64,000 nt of DNA, taken from positions 310,001 to 374,000 of the forward strand of contig NZ_JAENIK010000012.1 in assembly GCF_016595465.1 (NCBI RefSeq), written 5' to 3'. The stretch comes from Luteolibacter yonseiensis. Its GTDB lineage: Bacteria > Verrucomicrobiota > Verrucomicrobiia > Verrucomicrobiales > Akkermansiaceae. Positions 9,949 through 17,793 of this stretch are shown here, piece by piece (positions within the stretch are counted from its first letter, which is position 1; each line of letters opens with the position of its first letter). The position numbers and the translations under genes are program-made. The notes beneath the pieces are model-generated. The model was not told the origin of the DNA. It was given only the letters and a program-made list of their open reading frames with translations, and did not search any database.

Positions 9949-10847
9949 CGGATTCTGAGGCGATAATAGGTGTTGGTTGCCGCCGCCTTGACGTAGAGGC
10001 TGGTGATCCCGGTGGTCGTCGAAACGAGAGCGCTCTTGAACGACGCCGAGGCATCGGTCGCGGGATTGGTGGTGGAGAACGATGTCGCGGTCCATGTCTT
10101 GAGATCCATGGAGGATTCGATGGTGTAGGACTTTCCGTAGATGGCATAGGTTTCCAGCCTCACGTCCTCACCGGCCTTTTCCTTGATCGCCAGGCTGATC
10201 GTCGAATTCGCGTCGCCCGCGTAGGTCCCGGCGATGTATTCCGTGGCGTTGCTCAATCCGTCCTTGTCGAGGTCTCCGTTGCGATCCAGCAGCGAGAGAT
10301 CCCAGCCATCCGGCCCTGGAAGATACCCGGCCTGGTATAGCTGGGATTCCTCCCAAGCGTCGGGCAGACCATCGCCGTCGGAATCCACTCCGAGGGTGAG
10401 GTCCAGACGGATCCGAGAAGCAGGTCCTCCCACCGTGGGCGTTCCCGCCGTGATTTCGAGAGGTTGGTAGCTGACGCCGCCGATATCGACGGACAGGGTG
10501 TAGGCGGATGCGGTGGAAACGACCAGGGAACTGTAGCTGGAGGTCAGGTTCCGCCCCATGTCGATGCGCATGCGGAGCTGGTAATTGAAGTCCGCGCCAT
10601 TTCCGGCGGTAAGCTGTTCCCGCATTTTCTGAACTCCGCCTTGGGACATCACCACCGCAGCCCCGTCAGCGGGGATGAGGGCGCCCTGGTCGTCCCGCAC
10701 GTCACCATAGATGGTATGGAACGGAGCGGGAGGGAACGCCTGGAGGGGGAGAGCCGTCAGGAGAATCCCTAAGAGTGCGGGGTATCGTGGGGTTTTGCCG
10801 TGTTTTTCACGACTTAAATACGGTCCGAGGGGACGGTTGCATGCCAT
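9945..10847 (-). CDS. secreted protein with calcium-type DSDGDGLPD linker
   Basis: The product is 300 aa with an N-terminal basic region followed by a hydrophobic stretch (LLGILLTALPLQA). After about 100 residues of beta-type sequence comes VDSDGDGLPDAWEE, then DRNGDLDKDGLSNATEY; both are thrombospondin type 3-like Asp-rich repeats common in secreted Verrucomicrobia and Planctomycetes proteins and expected to bind calcium. The C-terminal part (SYTIESSMDLKTW) resembles the carbohydrate/LTD-associated tail often found after such linkers. It is the first gene of the four-gene minus-strand set and overlaps the next gene by 4 bp. Its exact function is unknown. Confidence 0.83.
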   Translation of the reverse strand: MACNRPLGPYLSREKHGKTPRYPALLGILLTALPLQAFPPAPFHTIYGDVRDDQGALIPADGAAVVMSQGGVQKMREQLTAGNGADFNYQLRMRIDMGRNLTSSYSSLVVSTASAYTLSVDIGGVSYQPLEITAGTPTVGGPASRIRLDLTLGVDSDGDGLPDAWEESQLYQAGYLPGPDGWDLSLLDRNGDLDKDGLSNATEYIAGTYAGDANSTISLAIKEKAGEDVRLETYAIYGKSYTIESSMDLKTWTATSFSTTNPATDASASFKSALVSTTTGITSLYVKAAATNTYYRLRIR

Positions 10848-11132
10848 GTTTATGAGTTGGGTTTATAGGCTGGCTTTTGTGTATCTTCTTTCCGTGGAGC
10901 TCTCACAATCAAAATCTTGATAATTATTCTCAGGGGGCTCCTGAGCTTCTTTCCAAGCGGCGGAGCCGCCGGGGACGGAGACCCGGATCGATTGGGTGCA
11001 TGCCGGCCGGCGGCAGCGACGGATTGGAAAGCGGCATTCCGGAACCCTGTATTCAGCGTTGCCTCGGGGGGCGCGTCATCCTTGGTTTTCCCGCGCAGGT
11101 TCGGGCGATTCATTCTTTCATCACCATGTCAT
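10848..11132. other. intergenic region, probable promoter of the secreted-protein set
   Basis: The stretch between the first gene of the secreted-protein set and the bactofilin terminator has no convincing coding sequence. About 60 bp next to the 10847 start codon are AT-rich and could hold its promoter, but I see no clear -35/-10 pair. The central part is GC-rich with a short self-complementary run (GGCGGAGCCGCC near 10959). Nothing else is recognised. Confidence 0.4.
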
Positions 11133-11162
11133 AAAAAAAGCCCCGCATCACTGCGGGGCTTT
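11133..11162 (-). terminator. Rho-independent terminator after bactofilin
   Basis: A 9-bp perfect stem (AGCCCCGCA/TGCGGGGCT) closes a TCAC loop at 11139-11160. On the minus strand the stem is followed by seven T residues (A-run 11133-11139). It lies about 25 bp downstream of the bactofilin stop codon. The other strand has only a short T run, so it is mainly a minus-strand terminator. Confidence 0.85.
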
Positions 11163-11186
11163 GAAAATGGATATGAAGCAGGGAAA

Positions 11187-11507
11187 TCAGCCTCCGATAT
11201 CGGTGCGGCCGGAAAGCTGGGCACCTTCCTCCATCGAGAAGACCTTGGACTTGATGTCGCCGTTGATGCGGGACTTGTCCTTGAGTTCGCAGCGTTGGGA
11301 GGTGATCTTGCCTTCGACCTTGCCGTAAACCTTGACCTCTCCGGCGGTCACGTCGCCCTTGATGATGGCGTTCTCACCGATGGTGACACGGCCTTTGTCC
11401 GAGGAGATTTCGCCATCGATCTTTCCGTCGATGATCATGTCGTTGGAGAAGCGGATGGAACCGATGATTTCGATTCCGCTGGAGAGCACGTTTGTCGGAT
11501 TGGCCAT
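11187..11507 (-). CDS. bactofilin family cytoskeletal protein
   Basis: The product is 106 aa when started at the ATG at 11507 (MANPTNVLSSG); longer starts add a segment without bactofilin character. The core is a run of short beta-strand repeats with the family pattern (IIGSIRFSNDMIIDG, GEISSDKGRVTIGENA, GDVTAGEVKVYGKVEG, INGDIKS), which form the small right-handed beta-helix of bactofilins (DUF583). Bactofilins polymerise without nucleotide and act at the inner membrane in cell shape, stalk formation or localisation of wall enzymes. No peptidase partner is adjacent. The upstream region lacks a strong Shine-Dalgarno sequence, and a terminator directly follows. Confidence 0.9.
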   Translation of the reverse strand: MANPTNVLSSGIEIIGSIRFSNDMIIDGKIDGEISSDKGRVTIGENAIIKGDVTAGEVKVYGKVEGKITSQRCELKDKSRINGDIKSKVFSMEEGAQLSGRTDIGG

Positions 11508-11603
11508 GACGGGGATAAGGGAACAAAGGTTGGCTGGGTTTGCAATGGGAAAGATGGACCGGGCGAATCTATGTGCCCGGTCCATCGGGCGTTTTCCCAT
11601 GCT

Positions 11604-13691
11604 TCAGAACTCCGCGGTGATCCCCGCGACGACTCCGCGGCCCGCGATGGGGGCGATGTCCTTGAGGAAGGAGGTGCTCTGGCGGGCTTCCTCGTCGGTC
11701 AGGTTCACGCCCTTCACGTAGAAATTGGTCCGCACGTCGCCGAATTTCACGTTGTAGCCGACCCCCGCATTGACGAGGAAATAGCTGTCCGTGGGCAGTT
11801 CGTAGTCCGCGTGGCGATGTTGGGACGCGGCGTACTGGCCTTCGAGGCGCGCGGAAAACGGACCGTTTCCATAGTCAAGGGCGAGACTGGTGCGGAAAGG
11901 AGGGATGCGCGGGATGGGTTCCCCGGTATCCCGGTTCTCGGCATTCACATAGTCCGCACGCAGGATGAGGTCCAGCCGGTGGGCGGAAACGGTGGCGGGC
12001 TCCAGCACTCCGCCTTTGGCGTCCGCGACCGGCGGTGCGGTGACGGGTTCCAGCAGGTGGAAGGTCGTCTCGACCTCACCGCCCCAGAAATCCGCGGGCA
12101 GGGCCTGGTAGGCATAAATCGGCAGACCCTCGTCAGGGTCCACACCGCCGGTGGGTTGCGCGCTGACGAAGTCCGTGAAGCGGTAGTAGAAGCCGCTGAC
12201 GCTGCCTGTCACGCGGCCGGAGCGTTTTCTCACGGATAGATCGAGGGAGAGGGAGTCCTCGGTGTCCAGATCGGCATCGCCCACTTCAAAAGTGCCGGTG
12301 GCGACGTGCGGACCGTCCGCGAAGAGCTCCACATAGGTCGGCGGCCGCTGGGTGTAGGCGAGGGAGAGTGCGACGGCATAGTCTTCCACCGGCTGCCAGA
12401 CAATGCCGCCGGAGGTGCTGAATCCGTCGAAATCCCGGCTCAGGCCGGGGCCGAAGCTGGCGTCCGCCTTCGTTTCGCTGCTCTGGTGGTCATAGCGTGC
12501 GCCGAATTGAAAGCGGAGCTGGTCCACCGGGATTTCCTCGAAGACAAACACGGAATTCACCGAATTGTCCACCTGTGGCAGGAAGGCCTCCTCTCCGAGC
12601 GCCGAGAATTCGTTGTATTGCGATTCGAAACCAAACGCGCCTTCCAATACGCCGATCTTTTCGTGCAGCAGTTCGATCCGGCCATCATAGCCCTCGATCA
12701 GGAACTTCGTCCCCACCTCGCTGCCCTCGAACTCGGTGTGGTCATAATCCGAGTAGCCGAGCTTGAAATTGATTTCCTTGATCCATGGGGCGGGGGTGTA
12801 AACCGCGCCGCGCATGTCCCAGCGGCGCTGGCTCAGACCGATGGTGACATCCGGTTCGGCGACGGTCCCGTAGGTGGAATCCACGCCGGAATAGGAGAAA
12901 CCGAGGAAACCACTGTCCCAGATGTAGGAACCGCCGAGGCCCGCGCCCTTGGAATGGGTGGCGCTGTTCGGCAGGGTGCCATGGGCCTCCTCCTCACCGG
13001 CGGGCAGGGGATCCGCCTTGCGGAGGGCGGCGGAACGGGCGTAGCCGGGGATCTCGATGTCGTCGGTTTCCCGGTTGAACCCATCCAGGTGGAAAACCAG
13101 CGGACCGCTGCCCCAGGTGATCGCGCCGGATTGGGAGAACAGATCGTCGGCGGAACCCACGCTCGTGGCGAATTTTCCGGATGGATAGGTCCCGGAAAAA
13201 CGTTCCTGCGGGATGCGGTCATCAATGACATTGACGACGCCGCCGATGGTGTTCGGCCCGTAGAGCAGGGTGGCCGGCCCCCGCACGACTTCCACGGAAC
13301 GGATGGTCAGCGGGTCCACCGCCACGGCATGGTCCGGGCTGACGTTGGAGACGTCCAGCACCGAGGTGCCGTTCTGCAGGATGCGCACGCGGTCGTCTCC
13401 CAGTCCACGAACGACGGGGCGGCTGGCACCCGGGCCGAAGGAGGTGGAGCTGACGCCGGGCTCGCGGTCCAGCGTTTCGCCGAGCGTCGGCTGGAGCTTG
13501 TATTGCAGGTCTTTCCCGATGAGCAGGTTGGTGGGCTGGACCTGTTGGAAAAGTGTCAGGTCCGATCGGTTCGCGGTGACGACCACCGCATCGAGCGCGA
13601 CGGCTTCGGAAGTTTCCTGGGCGGTGGTGGACTGGACGGCGGCGGCCAGGAGACCGAGCCATGAGATGAGGGAACGTGAAAATGGTTTCAT
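11604..13691 (-). CDS. TonB-dependent receptor, ZnuD-like (probable zinc uptake)
   Basis: The product is 695 aa from the ATG at 13691, which begins a signal peptide (SLISWLGLLAAAVQSTTA). A TonB-box-like VALDAVVVTANR is followed by the plug domain (GVSSTSFGPGASRPVVRGLG, VRGPATLLYGPN) and a 22-strand-type barrel ending in a terminal Phe. The barrel segment with SQRRWDMRG, KLGYSDYDHTEFEGSEVGT and ALGEEAFLP matches my memory of ZnuD-type receptors, which import zinc in Neisseria and relatives. A small His/Cys-rich membrane protein is encoded upstream on the same strand, which fits a metal substrate. Zinc is therefore the leading guess, but ligand specificity is not proven by the sequence. Confidence 0.87.
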   Translation of the reverse strand: MKPFSRSLISWLGLLAAAVQSTTAQETSEAVALDAVVVTANRSDLTLFQQVQPTNLLIGKDLQYKLQPTLGETLDREPGVSSTSFGPGASRPVVRGLGDDRVRILQNGTSVLDVSNVSPDHAVAVDPLTIRSVEVVRGPATLLYGPNTIGGVVNVIDDRIPQERFSGTYPSGKFATSVGSADDLFSQSGAITWGSGPLVFHLDGFNRETDDIEIPGYARSAALRKADPLPAGEEEAHGTLPNSATHSKGAGLGGSYIWDSGFLGFSYSGVDSTYGTVAEPDVTIGLSQRRWDMRGAVYTPAPWIKEINFKLGYSDYDHTEFEGSEVGTKFLIEGYDGRIELLHEKIGVLEGAFGFESQYNEFSALGEEAFLPQVDNSVNSVFVFEEIPVDQLRFQFGARYDHQSSETKADASFGPGLSRDFDGFSTSGGIVWQPVEDYAVALSLAYTQRPPTYVELFADGPHVATGTFEVGDADLDTEDSLSLDLSVRKRSGRVTGSVSGFYYRFTDFVSAQPTGGVDPDEGLPIYAYQALPADFWGGEVETTFHLLEPVTAPPVADAKGGVLEPATVSAHRLDLILRADYVNAENRDTGEPIPRIPPFRTSLALDYGNGPFSARLEGQYAASQHRHADYELPTDSYFLVNAGVGYNVKFGDVRTNFYVKGVNLTDEEARQSTSFLKDIAPIAGRGVVAGITAEF

Positions 13692-14111
13692 GAATGTGAA
13701 TGAATGGCGGCGGCGCGGGAAAATGACGGCACGACAACACGCGCCGCCAAGGCATCGTGTGTGCTGTTTCTGCTGGGATCGGTTTCCGCCGGATGCGGGC
13801 CACTGGGGAAAAGGTGGGACCGGAGTGAGGCGGAAAGGGAGCTGGAGCAAGGCGCTCCGCGGCCGGGCTTCGTCGGGAATGATCTTCCGATTTGCGGGTC
13901 AACGGAGGGCTGTCCGGAGTCCAAGCTTCAGCTTGCTATTTCACAAGCCCCTGGCCGCTGTCCGAAAGACCATCTCCGCTTTTCACAACGCCGGACCGCC
14001 ATTAGGAAGAGCACGCTGAAGCGCGAACTCCGGGCAGCGCCAGGGACGGATAAGTCAGTTTCTAATTTCGGGAGCGGTTAGGATGACGAAAACCGATGGT
14101 TTCCACCCAAG
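13692..14111. other. 420-bp intergenic region upstream of the TonB receptor
   Basis: No coding sequence is convincing here. The part next to 13691 should hold the receptor's leader or promoter if it is transcribed separately from the small upstream gene. I looked for a cobalamin riboswitch because such receptors often have one, and did not find a coherent one in the sense orientation. Short repeats of an AGCTTCAGCTTG type occur near 13923-13936. Nothing further is supported. Confidence 0.35.
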
Positions 14112-14432
14112 CTACGGCCCCCGTGGCGGTGCGTCAGCGATCACGCTGGTGAGCAGATGGCTCGGCACGATTTCCCCAGACAATGGCAGGGAGACCGGAA
14201 CGTCCGGCGTCGCCGTGGAGATGGTCACCGGCACGATGTCCGGCAGGCTGCAATCGTAGCCGCCGCACTGGATGAGGGTGACCAGACAGGTGTGGTCCGG
14301 TTCGTGAGAGTGCCCGTGGCAGTGGTCATGCAGCGAGGGGTTCGCCGCCATCGCCTGCGCGACGATGAGCTGCAGCGCCACGACAACCGCCGTGAAGGCC
14401 TGGAACCATCGTAATGAGCGGAATACTGCCAC
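14112..14432 (-). CDS. small His/Cys-rich membrane protein beside ZnuD-like receptor
   Basis: A 106-aa product results from a GTG start at 14432 (VAVFRSLRWF); no ATG gives a better N-terminus. A hydrophobic segment at about residues 10-30 (FTAVVVALQLIVAQAMA) could be a signal peptide or single membrane helix. It is followed by a metal-ligand-rich part, HDHCHGHSHEPDHTC, then CGGYDC. The C-terminus ends in PPRGP. Gene order (directly upstream of a ZnuD-like receptor, same strand) suggests periplasmic zinc handling. A second small protein of similar design (His/Cys cluster, membrane helix, PPEGPF near its end) lies upstream of the CzcCBA genes at about 61 kb. I know no named family for it. Confidence 0.6.
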   Translation of the reverse strand: MAVFRSLRWFQAFTAVVVALQLIVAQAMAANPSLHDHCHGHSHEPDHTCLVTLIQCGGYDCSLPDIVPVTISTATPDVPVSLPLSGEIVPSHLLTSVIADAPPRGP

Positions 14433-14447
14433 GCGGGGACAATTCAA

Positions 14448-14465
14448 ATTAAATGCAATTTTAAT
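14448..14465. promoter_or_regulatory. AT-rich inverted repeat, candidate metalloregulator operator
   Basis: ATTAAA-TGCAAT-TTTAAT is a perfect 6-bp inverted repeat with a 6-bp spacer. It lies between the small His/Cys-rich gene (minus) and the ABC ATPase gene (plus), 16 bp upstream of the GTG at 14432. Its place and AT-rich dyad form are compatible with a Fur/Zur-type operator, but it does not closely match a consensus I know. Confidence 0.35.
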
Positions 14466-14534
14466 ACAAGAGCAAATTTGTCCAGATCGCATCCCCACGC
14501 TTGCGCGGCCCCGGATGATGGCCAAAGCTGCGGC

Positions 14535-15200
14535 ATGAACGACGTGATGATCGAAACCCGCGACCTGCACCGCAGCTACCGCATCGGACGCAAGTCCATC
14601 GAGGTGCTGCACGGGATCGACCTCCGGATCCACAAGGGCGAGAAGGTTTTCCTTTGCGGACCCAGCGGTGCGGGGAAGACCACGCTGCTCTACACCCTCG
14701 CCGGCCTGGAGCACCCGGAGCAAGGCAGCGTCCACATCGATGGCACGGACCTCTACAAACTCGGCCGCCGCGAACAGGCGCAGTTCCGCAACCAGCGCAT
14801 CGGCTACATTTTCCAGAACTACCACCTCCTGCCGGAACTCACCGCGCTGGAAAACGTCGCCGTCCCCGGAGCCATCTCCGGCAAGGACAGCACCGAACTC
14901 GCGCTCAAAGCCTTGGAACGCGTCGGCCTGCGCGACCGAATGGACCACCTCCCCGCCGAACTCTCCGGCGGAGAGCAACAACGCGTCGCCATCGCCCGCG
15001 CCATCGTGAACGAGCCGAAAGTCCTCTTCGCCGACGAACCGACCGGAAACCTCGATTCAAAAAACAGCGCGGAAATCATGTCCATCCTGATGGATCTCGC
15101 GGAGGAACACCATGTCACGCTGGTGGTCGTGACGCATGACCAGGAACTGGCGAAGGTCGGGGACCGGACGCTGATCATCAAGGATGGGAATGTGAGGTAG
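14535..15200 (+). CDS. ABC transporter ATP-binding protein, LolD/MacB type
   Basis: The product is 221 aa from the ATG at 14535 (MNDVMIETRDLHRSY). Motifs in order: Walker A CGPSGAGKTT, Q-loop in YIFQNYHLLPEL, signature LSGGEQQ, Walker B VLFADEPTGNLD, H-loop VVVTHD. The FQNYHLLPELTALENV and EPTGNLDSKN segments place it with the LolD/FtsE/MacB group, which power lipoprotein release, divisome functions or macrolide/peptide export. No permease gene flanks it here, so it is an orphan ATPase in this window and its partner must be elsewhere. Divergent orientation relative to the small His/Cys-rich gene may mean shared regulation. Confidence 0.88.
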   Translation: MNDVMIETRDLHRSYRIGRKSIEVLHGIDLRIHKGEKVFLCGPSGAGKTTLLYTLAGLEHPEQGSVHIDGTDLYKLGRREQAQFRNQRIGYIFQNYHLLPELTALENVAVPGAISGKDSTELALKALERVGLRDRMDHLPAELSGGEQQRVAIARAIVNEPKVLFADEPTGNLDSKNSAEIMSILMDLAEEHHVTLVVVTHDQELAKVGDRTLIIKDGNVR

Positions 15201-15223
15201 TCCTCACGTTCGTTCGAGTGATG

Positions 15224-15832
15224 CTACTGTATTATTTGTATCCCTTGTTTCGTCGCGATCCGTTTCAGTTTTGGCAGAGAGTGTATATTGGAAGTCTTCA
15301 GTGCCTCGGTCAGAGCTCTCTCCGCCGAAGACGAATCCCCGGCAAGATTGAAAGCGAGCGCAGCCTTGAATGGGGACTTTTCTTCCATGAATTCTGCGGC
15401 GAGAGAATTGTAATCTGTCAGGCGATCAAACCATGGCAACGCATACTGTTCGATATAAGCAAACACCTCCTTGGTGAGTTCGGCAGGTTGGGTGCCCATG
15501 GTCACCGCCCACCAAAAGTCAGTTTGTTTTGGTAACAATCGCCCGATTCTCAAGCGGATGTCGCAGTCATATTCTTTCACGGATCCTTTGAACGGTAAGC
15601 TTTCCAAAGCAGAATGAAGTTCCGGAATTGAAATGCCCAAATTGATCGTGAACTTTGCTTCTTCGGCTGAATTCCACTGAGAAAGTTGGAGATTGATCAC
15701 GTTCAACCACGTATTCCCTCGAATCCAACTACTGCCAGATTTACTGAAATTGAGCGGTTTCAAATGTGATTTGTGGAGATTGATCCCCATCTGCTTAATG
15801 AGATCTTGGGGGGACATCATTTGTTGTTCCAA
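15224..15832 (-). CDS. DUF4304 domain protein
   Basis: The product is 202 aa with an ATG at 15832. The N-terminal half has the DUF4304 pattern: HLKPLNFSKSGSSWIRGN, VINLQLSQWNS and FTINLGISIPE, followed by a short helical C-terminal part (AALAFNLAGDSSSAERAL). No signal peptide or membrane segment is visible, so it is probably cytoplasmic. The family has no established biochemical role, though its members often occur singly in accessory regions. It converges on the ABC ATPase gene, with 23 bp between the stop codons, and starts 18 bp from the end of the M48 protease gene. Its GC content is lower than that of its neighbours, which may point to acquisition by transfer. Confidence 0.8.
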   Translation of the reverse strand: MEQQMMSPQDLIKQMGINLHKSHLKPLNFSKSGSSWIRGNTWLNVINLQLSQWNSAEEAKFTINLGISIPELHSALESLPFKGSVKEYDCDIRLRIGRLLPKQTDFWWAVTMGTQPAELTKEVFAYIEQYALPWFDRLTDYNSLAAEFMEEKSPFKAALAFNLAGDSSSAERALTEALKTSNIHSLPKLKRIATKQGIQIIQ

Positions 15833-15850
15833 ATCACAATTGAATGCTAG

Positions 15851-17104
15851 TTACTTCCCAGCCAACGCCTCCAGCCTCCGCGCCAGCGGGGGATGTGAGT
15901 AGTCGAGCCAAACACGGAGCGGGGCGGGGGAGGGGTGGGAAAGGTGGTCGGCGGTCATTTTCTTGAGGGCTTCGCCGAGGGAGATTTTGTCGCCGGTGAC
16001 CTTGGCGGCGTAGGCGTCGGCTTCGAATTCGTGCTTGCGGGACCAAGCGTTGGCGAGGACGCCGAGGAGCTTGCTGACGGGTTCCAGGAGGATGCTGAAA
16101 AGCACGAGGCCGACATGGGGGGAGATCTCCTTCACTCCGAACGCGTCGAAGAGAAGACGGGAGAATTTTCCGCCGGGATCGGTGGCGAGACCGAGCAGGA
16201 AGAAGATGACGGCCATCTGGATGATGCCGACCGCGAGGCGCTGTTTGATGTGGCCGCAGCGGAAGTGGCCGATCTCGTGGGCGAGCACTCCCAGCAGTTC
16301 CGGCTTGCTGCTCTTGTCCACCAGGGTGTCGAAAAGCGCGATTTTCTTTTGTTTTCCGAGGCCGGTGAAGAAGGCGTTGGCCTTGGTCGAGCGTTTGGAG
16401 CCGTCCATGATGAACACGCCGCTGAGGGGGAACCCGCATTTCACGCCGAGTTCTTCGATTTCCTGCTTCAACTCACCCTCCGGCATGGGGGTGAATTTGT
16501 TGAAGAGCGGCATGATGTAGGTTGGGGCCAGGTAGGTGAGGATGAGTTGAAACACCGTCACGAATGCCCATGCCCACAACCAGGCGTGCGCCACGTTTCC
16601 GAAGATCCAGAGCACCGCGGCGGCAAGAGGCAGGCCGATGATCGCACCCAGAAGCAGTCCTTTCAGGCGATCCATGATGAAAGTGGCGGGGGTCGAGCGG
16701 TTGAACCCGAATTTCTGCTCGATGACGAAGGTGTCATAGATTTCGAAAGGCAGCGAGGTGAGGCTCTGGCCGAGCATCAGCAGCGTGAGGAAAATCAGCC
16801 CGGCCACCACCGTCGAACTGGTGAAAGACCTCGCCAGTGTGTCCAGCCAGGCAAAGCCGCCCAACGTCCAGAACGCAAGCAACACCGCGAGTGAGACGGT
16901 GGATTGCAAGATGTTGAAACGCGCGTTCACCCGCAGGTAGTTGCGCGCTTGGTCGAGTTTCTCCTGATCCATCAGCCCCTCGAGCACTTTCGGAACCTCG
17001 GAAGGGAATGCCTTGAGGTTCAACAGGGTCGCGGCAAGTTCCAGCTTCCAAAGCAGGAAAAGCCCGATCATTATCAGCAGTGACATGAAATTCCAATCGC
17101 TCAT
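15851..17104 (-). CDS. M48 family metalloprotease, Ste24/CAAX-protease type
   Basis: The product is 417 aa when started at the ATG at 17104 (MSDWNFMSLL). It begins with a membrane helix, followed by an M48 N-terminal-type membrane region with helices near residues 65-115 and 145-195. The zinc-binding motif is HEIGH at residues 276-280 with FRCGH after it, and the third ligand is in HEFEADAYA near residue 350. The architecture matches Ste24-like integral-membrane proteases, which cut membrane-associated or misfolded proteins in bacteria. The start lies 10 bp from the divergent start of a lipoprotein gene, so the two probably share a promoter region and possibly regulation. Confidence 0.9.
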   Translation of the reverse strand: MSDWNFMSLLIMIGLFLLWKLELAATLLNLKAFPSEVPKVLEGLMDQEKLDQARNYLRVNARFNILQSTVSLAVLLAFWTLGGFAWLDTLARSFTSSTVVAGLIFLTLLMLGQSLTSLPFEIYDTFVIEQKFGFNRSTPATFIMDRLKGLLLGAIIGLPLAAAVLWIFGNVAHAWLWAWAFVTVFQLILTYLAPTYIMPLFNKFTPMPEGELKQEIEELGVKCGFPLSGVFIMDGSKRSTKANAFFTGLGKQKKIALFDTLVDKSSKPELLGVLAHEIGHFRCGHIKQRLAVGIIQMAVIFFLLGLATDPGGKFSRLLFDAFGVKEISPHVGLVLFSILLEPVSKLLGVLANAWSRKHEFEADAYAAKVTGDKISLGEALKKMTADHLSHPSPAPLRVWLDYSHPPLARRLEALAGK

Positions 17105-17114
17105 CGGCGCAATC

Positions 17115-17750
17115 ATGCACGGCTCAAGGGCGGCGACAAGTGCCGTGGTTTTCCTCGCCTGCATTCCGTGTCTCAGCGGTTGCGTGACGCTGAGCGCGAA
17201 AAAACACACCTACACGGCCAGTTCCTCCGCCGTGCGGGTGAACGGTGCGGACATCCGCATGCAGGTGAACCCCCAAGGCACGGAAGGCGGTAGTTATGCC
17301 GTGAGCGCGATGATCGTTTCCGCCGCAGTGACGACCTTCGACGGGCCTTTCAACTGGCGGTTGGAAGCGACGGGAAAAATCGGCGAACAGGAATCCATCA
17401 TCGTCCACCGCATTCGGACGAGAACCTCGAAAACCAAACGGGATGAGTGGTATCCCGCGGCCCATCTCGGGAAGAGGGAGGATTTCAAGAGGGTGAAGGG
17501 CTCCACGGGGCCAACCCGGGCGGTTTATCAGATTCCCGGCCTGCTTGTCGTGAAACCGCGCGAGGATGGGGCGCTGGAAATTTCCGTGGACCTCACCGTG
17601 CGGTCCTCCGCCCGGAGCGAGCGGAAGACGGTCGTTTTCCGCATGGATCCATCACAGAAACGGCAGGACGAGTTCATTTTCGTTCCCACCGAGATCGTGA
17701 ACAGCATCGGGAAATCTCCGGCGGATTGGGAGGAGGCGGGCTGGGATTGA
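17115..17750 (+). CDS. predicted lipoprotein of unknown function
   Basis: The product is 211 aa from the ATG at 17115. A hydrophobic leader (AATSAVVFLACIPCLSGC) ends in the lipobox LSGC, so the mature protein would be lipidated. The rest has alternating beta-type sequence (SVDLTVRSSARSERKTVVF) without any domain that I recognise. It is divergent from the M48 protease gene with only 10 bp between the start codons. An earlier in-frame start at 17013 would overlap the protease gene and lose the leader, so it was not chosen. Function unknown. Confidence 0.78.
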   Translation: MHGSRAATSAVVFLACIPCLSGCVTLSAKKHTYTASSSAVRVNGADIRMQVNPQGTEGGSYAVSAMIVSAAVTTFDGPFNWRLEATGKIGEQESIIVHRIRTRTSKTKRDEWYPAAHLGKREDFKRVKGSTGPTRAVYQIPGLLVVKPREDGALEISVDLTVRSSARSERKTVVFRMDPSQKRQDEFIFVPTEIVNSIGKSPADWEEAGWD

Positions 17751-17793
17751 GCGTTGCCTTGCCGCAAAATCGCCATTAGTCTCCCTGATCCCC

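Noticed and set aside
13692..13860. Cobalamin riboswitch upstream of the TonB receptor
   Set aside because: A GCCACTG string occurs but on the wrong strand, and the other conserved segments are not in order.
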